DNA from: Chlorophyllum brunneum
Lineage: Eukaryota > Basidiomycota > Agaricomycetes > Agaricales > Agaricaceae
Assembly (NCBI GenBank): GCA_963576785.1
Contig: OY756146.1
Coordinates: forward strand, 1,674,001 to 1,738,000
Direction of reading: 5' to 3'
DNA: 64,000 nucleotides
Below, piece after piece: positions 56,671-64,000 of this stretch (within the stretch, counting starts at the first letter, position 1; each line of letters begins with the position of its first letter). The position numbers and the translations under genes were made by a program. Below the pieces are notes generated by a model. That model was not told the origin of the DNA, ran no database searches, and saw only the letters and a list, made by a program, of their open reading frames with translations.

Positions 56671-59600
56671 TCACTCAAACATCAAGCCAAGGCGAGGTTG
56701 GAATAGATTGAATTTAATTTTGTCTAAATTCTTTGTGAGAATATCGGCAGGATTTTCAGTGCCTTTCACAGAGAATATTTCAATCTTTCCATCTTCTACC
56801 AAATCACGAATGTAATGGTATTTGACATCAACATGTTTTGATCGTTTTTCTGTAACTGGATTCTTGGCCCAAAATATTGAACCCTCATTATCACCGAAGA
56901 GATAAGGGGCTAATGATCGGATACCAATTTATTCCAACAAATTGACAGTCCAAACAAGTTGTTGACTGCAATCTGACAAAGCCATATACTCAGCTTCAGT
57001 GGAAGATAATGCAATAGTTTTCTGTTTCCTACTTAACCAAGTGATAGCTCTGCTGGCTAATAAACAGAAATATCCAGTTACAGATTTACGACTAATTGGA
57101 TCACCAGCCCAATCAGAGTCAGAAAAGGCATTAAGGCCTTGCATAGAACTTCCATTATAGGTAGTACTATATTTGCGAGTAGTATTAAGATACTTTAGCA
57201 AATGTAAGCCTGCATTATAATGTGCTTTAGTGGGATTGGTCATATGTTGTGATAATTTGACAGTGGCAAAAGCTATGTCAGGCCGACTGCCTATCATCAG
57301 ATACATAACTAATCCTACTAACTGTTGATACCTCTTTATGAAGTCAGGTGTCGCTTTTCCTGTATTGGATTCGAAGGTAAATCCATTCGGTAATGGGATT
57401 TCTTCTTTTCCAATTACTTTAAATCGATCAAGTACTTTTCCTAGATAATCCATTTGGTCTAGGGTGATTGATCGGTTTATAGGATTTCGTGAAATTTTCA
57501 TGCCAAGAAACTCTTTGGTTGGACCAAGGTCTCGGCATTCCCATTTCTTCATAAAGAGTGCCCGCTTCTCATATAGAAGTCTAGAGCCTCTGATTCCAAC
57601 GAACATTGAGTTATCTACATAGACTAGAGCTATAATAAGCTCTTTGGCTTTAGGGTCATAGTAATAATAGACTCCAGCATCTAGTTTGGATCTGACAAAT
57701 CCTAGGTCGGTCATTGACTTAGTCAATTCCTTCCACCATTGTTGTCCAGATTGCTTTAGTCCATAAATGCCTTGGTTTAATTTCCAAACCAAATTACCAT
57801 GACCTGTATTGAAACCTTCTGGAAGTTCCATATAGAGTTCTTCATCCAGTTTTCCATAGAGATAAGCAGTTTTAACATCTAAACTGAGCATCTCCCAATT
57901 GTTGAGGGCAGCGACTGCAAATATGAGTTGTGCTGTCTCATAATGGACTACTGGTAAAAATAGTTCATTGTAATTGATTCCCTCTATCTGAGAGAATCCT
58001 TTTGCTACTAGTTGAGCACGGTATTGACCGTCTGATTTGGGTGTAAAGACCCATCTATTTTTGACAGCTTTTCTTCCAGGCAGAAGTTTAGCTAAGTCAT
58101 AAACATGTCTTTCTTTGAGTGAATTTAACTCTTCTAAGCATGCTTTCCACCATTTAGATTTCTCTTCTGATGGTAGTCGATTTAGATCCTTGAAAGAAAT
58201 AGGAACTAATGGTGATTCGACTTTTTGAGCACACAGATAATCGATCATCCCTACTCCTCCTTCTCTGCATAAGTCTTCTAATGTAGAAGCTTCATGCTGA
58301 GAACGTCTATCGATTATTCCAGGTTTGGAAGCCTCTGATCAAATTTGTCTAACAAGTCTACTTGTAGAACTTGTCAACTTCAACTTAGGAGGTTGGAATA
58401 TCTCATAGTCCTGGAGTATTTTGGTCAGATGCTTTGTAGAACCATAGAAGTTTCCTGGACGTTCAGGTACTTTTCTGGTTCTTTGCGGTCTCTGAGGTAT
58501 TTCAGGAACTGGTATTTGATCCGAGTGACCTCGTGGTACAGAAGGACCAGCATCCTGATCATTTTTGACAGGAGTATAGGGTATGAATGGTTGTACATCC
58601 GGATCATCTCTTTGAGAAGGTGGATGGTTTGGACCTTCAGGGTGATTAGGTGGATCAGCATATGATAATCCATCACTGTCATCATCTTCTGGTGTTTGTG
58701 CTTCTCTTGGTGGAAAGAGAATGTTTTGCACAATACTATCCCACTCCTCCTGAACATTGGTATTGATATTCGGTGCTTTTCCCTTTCCTTTATTCTTTTT
58801 AGGTTCAGGGAAAGGAGTTGGAATACGTCCATGAACAGATCTATAAGTTCTATCTTCCAGAGAACTTTCAGGAGAAGTTCGGGGAATAGGGCTTGGTGGT
58901 TTATCAATAGATAAACCAGTAGATAGATCTGGAGCATGGAAGACAATAACTGTACTTTGAGAAGTAAAAGATGATGGTTGGTTCATCCATTCTTCTTGCT
59001 TCTTCCCAATACATTTAGGGAAGTGTTCTTTGCTGAATACGGCTGTTGGAGATGTATAGATTACATTTCCATTTAGGTGCCTCATGAAACAATAGTTTTT
59101 CCTGTCCAATGTCCAACCAAGGAAAATCATGAGTTCTGACTTTGCTGTCAGTTTATTGTCTCTTATCTCTTTTGGGAGAAAGACATAAGCACCGCAGCCA
59201 AAAACTCTCTCTTTGGAGATGTCTGGAATCTTCTGATTCAACACTTCATAAGGTGTTTTCCACATGAGCCGTGATACCAGTGTTTTATTATAGATATGTA
59301 TTGCATGATCTATAGAAAACTCCCACCAACCATTAGGAATACAAGCATGATGCTGCATGGCTTCTGCTTTATCCATTAGAGTTCGGTTCAAGCATTCCAC
59401 TCGACCATTTTGTTGGTGTATGTGCGGTGCACTGGTCTCATGTATAATCCCTAATGAGCACAAATGAGATTGCAACTCATCAGTTGCATACTCTCCTCCT
59501 CTATCAGTGCAGAGATATTTTAATTTAGTCTCATATTGAGTCTGAATTAGTGCAATGAAATTTTTCATTTCTTCTGCTGCTTCTGATTTCTTATGGAGGA

Positions 59601-61368
59601 AGTGAATCCATCCATGAGAGGAAAAGTCGTCCATTATGGTCATAACCCATTTAAATTTATGGTAGGAAAGAATCAGAAGTTCAACTAAATCCAAGTAAAT
59701 TCTTTTGAATGGATGCTTTGTGTATATAGGGTTCTCTCTAAAGGGTTTCTGGTGCATCTTTCTCTTGGCACAACTGTCACAGACTAGTTTTTGCTCGGGA
59801 ATCCGCACCGGAGTAAACCCAATCATATTTTTCTCAAAATGATTGAGGATACAATTAGAGAGATGTCCTAATCTCGCATGTACAACTTTGTAGCCAACGA
59901 TCGGATCCGCAGTCATAGCTGCTTGTTCCGAATGTACAATTTTGGTATTAACAAAATGTAAAGTAGTGTTACGACTTGCTGAAGGATATGCTTGAAGAAT
60001 GGCATTTCCTTTGCTATCAACTACTACTGATTCATTAGCATCTGTTCTAACAGTTTTGCCATCCTGGCATAACTGTCCCACTGACATTAGTTGTTCAGAG
60101 GTTCCTTTTAGAAGGAAGACTGGATATATTAATATCTGCATTGGTTGAATGCTGTCAGTCTTCTTGTTATAGACTCTATGCTTAAGCATAACTGCACCAA
60201 GACCAACCACATTAAGGTAGGGGCCTTGTGCTCCTACAGTTTTAATTGGGATTGAAACTTCAAGTTCTTCGAAGTTGATGAAGTCTTCCACATAAGGGGT
60301 ATAATGACATGATGCCCCTGAGTCTAATAACCATATGTCACTATATTCTTCTAGTGGCATTATGATTTGATCATTGCTTAGCGATCGAGATCTTATTTGA
60401 TCCGGTACTCTTAAATACTGATCGGGCATGCACGTTGAAAAACAAGAAAATTGAGAAGTGTTAAAACACTTCTCATTCATCATTTTGCACAATAATACAT
60501 TATTATGGGATCCTAAAGATCCCGATAGCGTATCTACATGCCCGGCCCCCAACGTCCTTTCCCCTTGCCCTTGCCCTTGCCCTTCTTCTTGTGAAGATGG
60601 CTGGTTGGCATATTGGTGACAGGACTGTGTATCAGGGTTAGTAAGAGTATCTGAGATCAAATCGATCACGTACCCAGCTCCTCCCTTCTTTTTGAAGTCG
60701 CTCCCATAGTCGGTCGACGAAAGTCCAAGAGACACCTCAGATTGAGGTGCTGAAGCAAATGGTTCGGACTTAGGAGACTTCAGGAGAGGCCCGGAAGAGG
60801 GTCCTGTGACGTTCGCAGGGTTCCTGGGATTGCGGATGTCATAGGCGACATCCTGAGCCGGTGCCATGAGGTCGTCGACCTCCTTCTCACTCTCAAGCTG
60901 CTTGAAGGCCTCATCTACCAACACTGTAAGTGTGGCAGGTTGCCGATAAGTGGTCTTGTCCTTCTGAGTAAGAGAGTATCTCTTACTCTGGAAGCGCTCC
61001 ATTGGAGGAGAGGTCCTAGGAAGAGGGGGGAATTCCTCTTCATAGGTCCTTACAGCCGGAGCTACTATTTCCTCCCGAGGAGGAAGGTAGAATGGCTGAA
61101 TCTCTCCAGGTTCAAGCGAGTCGCCCCGGGCAATGGAGTCCATGCTTGGGATCTTTACCACATGGTGCATAGCCAAATTAATTTTCGTCCCAAATTTGGG
61201 AGAAACCAATAAGGTGTATGGTGAACCAAGGGGTAAAAGGAAAGAGAAGCAGATGCGAGTCATGTTAATATCGGGGTTACTATGCTTTAGAAACCATTTA
61301 CTCACCCTTGTGTGTCCCTCACAGGTACAACCTGGGGGGTGACCAGAAGGAACAGAAGGTGCACCGGG
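56671..61368 (-). pseudogene. Copia 2 gag-pol, two stops, 5' end cut by Gypsy
   Basis: The better preserved copy. Frame 58339-61368 carries the gag end with GCTCEGHTRVSKWFLKH, protease LLDSGASCHYTPYVEDF, GAG-pre-integrase ARLGHLSNCILNHFEKN, CDSCAKRKMH, and integrase with DDFSSHGW, TDRGGEY and QNGRVECLNR (D, D, E present). After one in-frame TGA at 58339-58341, the same frame continues with RT (KNRWVFTPKSDGQYRAQLVA; SLDVKTAYLYGKLDEELYME; YVDN) and RNase H (DSDWAGDP; STEAEYMALS). A TAA at 56929 precedes the last 85 or so codons, which still read GDNEGSIFWAKNPVTEK to a stop at 56671. A hexanucleotide repeat near 60560 encodes Gln-Gly pairs. The initial Met-containing residues before 61368 are Gypsy LTR sequence, not Copia. 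Confidence 0.9.
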
Positions 61369-61662
61369 TGTTACGACCTTAGTCTCTGACTCAGGTTGCA
61401 AGCCTTTGGATAAAGGAAAGGAAGTAGAGAAAGGAAGAAGGGATGATACAATTGGTAAAGTGTAAGGAATACATCAAGTATTACTACACTTTATATACTA
61501 GTGGTGGTGGCTAATAATAAGGGAGACGAGTAAACGAGTCAGATGAGAGGTATAGCCTTTAGGGGTGAAACAGGGAGTGAAACGAGAAGTGAGACAAGTA
61601 TGAGGATACATGAGGTAATGGGCGCAAGATAGGAATGAACGGTCTATCTATAGTTCGTAACA
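61369..61662 (-). repeat. 3' LTR of chromovirus Gypsy element
   Basis: 294 bp with perfect 8 bp inverted ends TGTTACGA...TCGTAACA. The adjacent internal side reads, on the minus strand, GAAAGGGAGG, a polypurine tract, which fixes it as the 3' LTR of a minus-strand element. Its other end lies beyond the window. Insertion into Copia 2 happened after CCGGG (61364-61368); compare the uninterrupted site in Copia 1 near 43160. Confidence 0.88.
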
Positions 61663-61769
61663 ATACCTCCCTTTCAAGCTTCATGTCCTCATGATGCGTA
61701 TTACTGTAAAGGTCCTTTGCAAAATAAAGCATACGGAATTTGGAGAAGGTAGGAAAACGTAATGAGCAT

Positions 61770-62606
61770 TTACTTGTTCATAGGTACGGCCGCTCCCAGA
61801 GCTCTGGCCAAGTCCTTCTTGTTTCCTCCGATGAGAGGTGCCTTGTCGACACGTCTTAAGCCAATCCATAGGGGTGTGTGTGGCAGTCCTTCTTTGAACA
61901 GGAAGTGGGTGTGATTATTGTACGTGGTGTTGTCATTGGTGTGATTGCTTAAGAGCTTATGTACTATGCCCCTCCAGTATTCGTTGTCCTTTTCGCCTTC
62001 CGATTTCAACGTGTTATATCCTTGCGGTGGGTGGAAGGTCATGGATGTGATGGGGGGTACTACCATGGTGAGGATAGTTTGGAGGTGGGCTACTTCTTCT
62101 TCGATGTTGGGGTGAAGTAGTTGGTCGGCAGCTGTTGCTTCTTGTGTCTTTTGTTTGCATTTATGACAGATGTGATGTTGGATGGGGAACGGGTCATTAC
62201 TAACAAGTAGTCGGTTAATGATATGGTGGGAGAGATTGTCTGTACTCCTTGACTCGTACGTATTGAGTTGTTTGGCTAGGGCTACGAGGATGCTGTGCAT
62301 CCGAGCTCGCATATTGGAGATGACAATGAGTTGCAGGTCATTGTTGATTTCGTATAAGTGTCTCTCCAATTGGTCTCTCCTTCCTTCATCGATGATGAAC
62401 TGGTTGAGTCTCGGAGTGGCATCGGATAAGGTGTCCATTATTTTAGATGCGCCTTCTTGGGTTGCTTTCATTGCTGCACCTAATAGTATCATGGTGTCGA
62501 CTAGGGTTTCTCCTTCCACGAGTTCCTCATGGCTGGTTCTTTCTGGGACGAGTTCATCGAATTCTTTGAGGTAGGGGTATGGAGTAAGTTGGTGTTCGGC
62601 AGGCAT
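61770..62606 (-). CDS. Extra ORF between Gypsy pol and 3' LTR, unknown function
   Basis: An intact 278-codon frame starting MPAEHQLTPYPYLKEFDELV, 98 bp after the pol stop. No family is recognised. It is mostly helical, with a long charged region (RRDQLERHLYEINNDLQLIV; MRARMHSILVALAKQLNTYE), one HICHKCK motif of three potential zinc ligands, and a His/Asn-rich stretch near residue 235. No signal peptide or membrane segment is seen, so it does not look like an envelope protein although it sits in the env position. It has no internal stop, while the neighbouring pol has at least three. It could be an accessory element protein, or a host gene piece captured by the element. Confidence 0.65.
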   Translation of the reverse strand: MPAEHQLTPYPYLKEFDELVPERTSHEELVEGETLVDTMILLGAAMKATQEGASKIMDTLSDATPRLNQFIIDEGRRDQLERHLYEINNDLQLIVISNMRARMHSILVALAKQLNTYESRSTDNLSHHIINRLLVSNDPFPIQHHICHKCKQKTQEATAADQLLHPNIEEEVAHLQTILTMVVPPITSMTFHPPQGYNTLKSEGEKDNEYWRGIVHKLLSNHTNDNTTYNNHTHFLFKEGLPHTPLWIGLRRVDKAPLIGGNKKDLARALGAAVPMNK

Positions 62607-62704
62607 AGTGTGTTATAAAGATAGTTGGCAAAGTCAAGGATGAAGTGGATACAGCGAGTGATGCTTTGAGTGTAGTGGTTGCTTGGAATGCGAGGTTTGT
62701 TGTT

Positions 62705-64000
62705 CATAATTGCTGCTTTTTACCTCCCCTTTTTATAGGTTTCGTCCTCGAAATCTTGCTTATAAACTCTTGTATCGCTTCCTTGGCGTTTTCCAGATTT
62801 GCTTCATCTTCCCATATATCTTCTTCGGACGTATATCCTTTCCAGTGTACTAGGTACTGTTTTCATTTTCCCCTTGTGCAGTGTCCTCGGACTTCATCTA
62901 CCTCGTAGTGTTCCTCATCATTGACTATCTCAGGGATCGGTGGTGGTGGAGTACGCTGGCTGTCATACTTGGGTTTGTGATAGGGGGAGAGGAGTCTGCT
63001 GTTAAACACATCATGTATCGCCCATGTTTCAGGTAGCTCCAGCTGGTAGCTTGTTTTACCTATTTTCTCTTTTACCCGGAATGGTCCGTATCTCCTGTGA
63101 TTGAGTTTTTTTGTCGGCCTTGTTGTCCTAATATTGTCTGCTTCAAGCCAAACTTGGTCTCCTGTCCCGTAGTTGTGTTCTGGTTTTGTGCTATTCCGTT
63201 TCTCCATTTTTGTCTGGTTCTGTTGTAACATTTTGATCATTTCTTGGTGCATGTCTTGTAACTCCTGTATTTGCTCCGTGATTGCAGGTGCCTTGACTGT
63301 GTTTGAGATGTCCCCTTTCCATGGATGTCATCCATATACTATCTGGAACGGCAAATGCCCTGTGGCACTATGTGTTTTATCGTTATACTGGAATTCTGCT
63401 GTGCTGAGCCATTTCTTCCAGTTGTCCTGCGCATGGTTGATTACGTTTCTGAGGTATGCCTCGACCTCCTGGTTGATGTGTTCTGTCTGACCATCTGTTT
63501 GTGGATGGTATGCCGTGAATAGGTTATGTTGGGTGCCAGTTGCTCTGCAAAGTTCTGCCATGAATTTTGATGCGAATTGTGGACCTCTGTCACTGATGAT
63601 CCTGCGGGGTATCCCATGTTGTCTCCATATATCATCACAATAAATATCTCCTAACTCTTCGGATGATAGGGTGGTGTTAACTACATGTAGTCTGATCATT
63701 TTGCTGAAACGATCAACGATAACAAGTATTGTGTCATATCCGTCTGATTCTGGTAGCAGTCCTATCATGTCGATTGATATTTCTTCCCATGGTTCGGTGG
63801 GTATCGGTAGTGGATGGAGATGTGTGGTAGGTCATGTCTGGAGTATCTTGTTTTGCTGACATGTGTCGCATCCCTTGATGTATTGTTTAACATCATTGCG
63901 CATCTGTGGCCACCAATATGTCCTTTTGAGGAGTTCGATCATTCTGTGCTGTCCCGGATGTCCTACATCTGTTCTGTCGTGGTGTTGTTGGAGTATTTCT
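62705..64000 (-). pseudogene. Gypsy pol: integrase and chromodomain, with TGA stops
   Basis: The fragment enters the window at the integrase zinc region (HPGQHRMIELLKRTYWWPQM; GCDTCQQNK). The core has VDRFSKM, SDRGPQFASKFMAELCRATG and HPQTDGQTEHINQEVEAYLR, with D, D, E present. The C-terminal part follows (YGTGDQVWLEADNIRTTRPT; YGPFRVKEKIG; FNSRLLSPYH), then the chromodomain YLVHWKGYTSEEDIWEDEAN, ending TGA at 62705. Three in-frame TGA codons (near 63832, 63328 and 62862) sit where Arg would fit, so each looks like CGA to TGA. This copy is therefore not translatable as one polyprotein. Confidence 0.88.

Larger units (their letters stand above)
61369..64000 (-). mobile_element. Ty3/Gypsy chromovirus, 3' part
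   Basis: Minus-strand element: integrase and chromodomain (62705-64000), an additional ORF (61770-62606), polypurine tract and 3' LTR. RT, gag and the 5' LTR are outside the window. A C-terminal chromodomain after integrase defines a chromovirus. It is nested in Copia 2 and therefore younger than it. Confidence 0.9.

Noticed and set aside
61369..61401. Apparent N-terminus of the 1020-codon Copia frame (MQPESETKVVTPG)
   Set aside because: These residues come from the inserted Gypsy LTR; the Copia sequence begins at 61368 and is truncated.
1..64000. tRNA, rRNA or CRISPR arrays
   Set aside because: No T-arm consensus, rRNA-like block or regularly spaced short repeat was found. The regular 66 bp repeat is coding, and CRISPR is not expected in a fungus.

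Overview
This window reads as draft nuclear sequence from a filamentous basidiomycete, most likely an Agaricomycete. The evidence is many short (about 50 bp) GT-AG introns, a divergent H2A/H2B pair whose H2A ends in SQEL, a DASH-complex DAM1 gene, LysM secreted proteins, HGDLK-type kinase-like domains, and Copia and chromovirus Gypsy retrotransposons. One run of 200 N (37876-38075) marks an assembly gap. The genus cannot be named from sequence alone.

Layout. 1-6.5 kb: condensin subunit 3 (minus) and DAM1 (plus), sharing a 91 bp divergent promoter; both act in chromosome segregation. 6.5-10.9 kb: no gene I can support. 10.0-14.8 kb: three LysM secreted-protein genes in tandem. The first two sit in a recognisable segmental duplication and differ mainly by a 66 bp coding minisatellite. 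15.7-19.0 kb: a mitochondrial MTG1-type GTPase and a lysine-rich protein of unknown function. 19.1-23.1 kb: empty. 23.2-29.3 kb: a GIN4/HSL1-type kinase and a PPR-like mitochondrial protein, divergent from a 186 bp promoter. 29.9-37.0 kb: a dense housekeeping block with TFIIE-alpha, ERV25, an F-box protein, H2B and H2A.

37.2-46.5 kb: the 5' part of signal-peptidase subunit SPC2, the gap, a degenerate Copia element of about 7 kb, then a second diverged copy of SPC2. 46.7-52.1 kb: a locus with three consecutive kinase-like domains, each lacking a different essential catalytic motif; the middle one is also frame-damaged. 52.1-64.0 kb: nested retrotransposons. These are AT-rich Copia relics, a plus-strand LTR and gag fragment, a Copia copy whose LTR is flanked on the wrong side by another copy's primer-binding leader, and a chromovirus Gypsy inserted into that Copia, with an extra ORF between pol and its 3' LTR.

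The first 37 kb is mostly ordinary conserved gene space, with the LysM array as its accessory part. The last 27 kb is a TE-rich accessory compartment around the pseudokinase locus. The least familiar items are the triple pseudokinase locus, the LysM array with an expanding Ala/Ser/Thr tail, the gypsy extra ORF, and the defects shared by both Copia copies. All identifications come from motifs read by eye; no database search was run.
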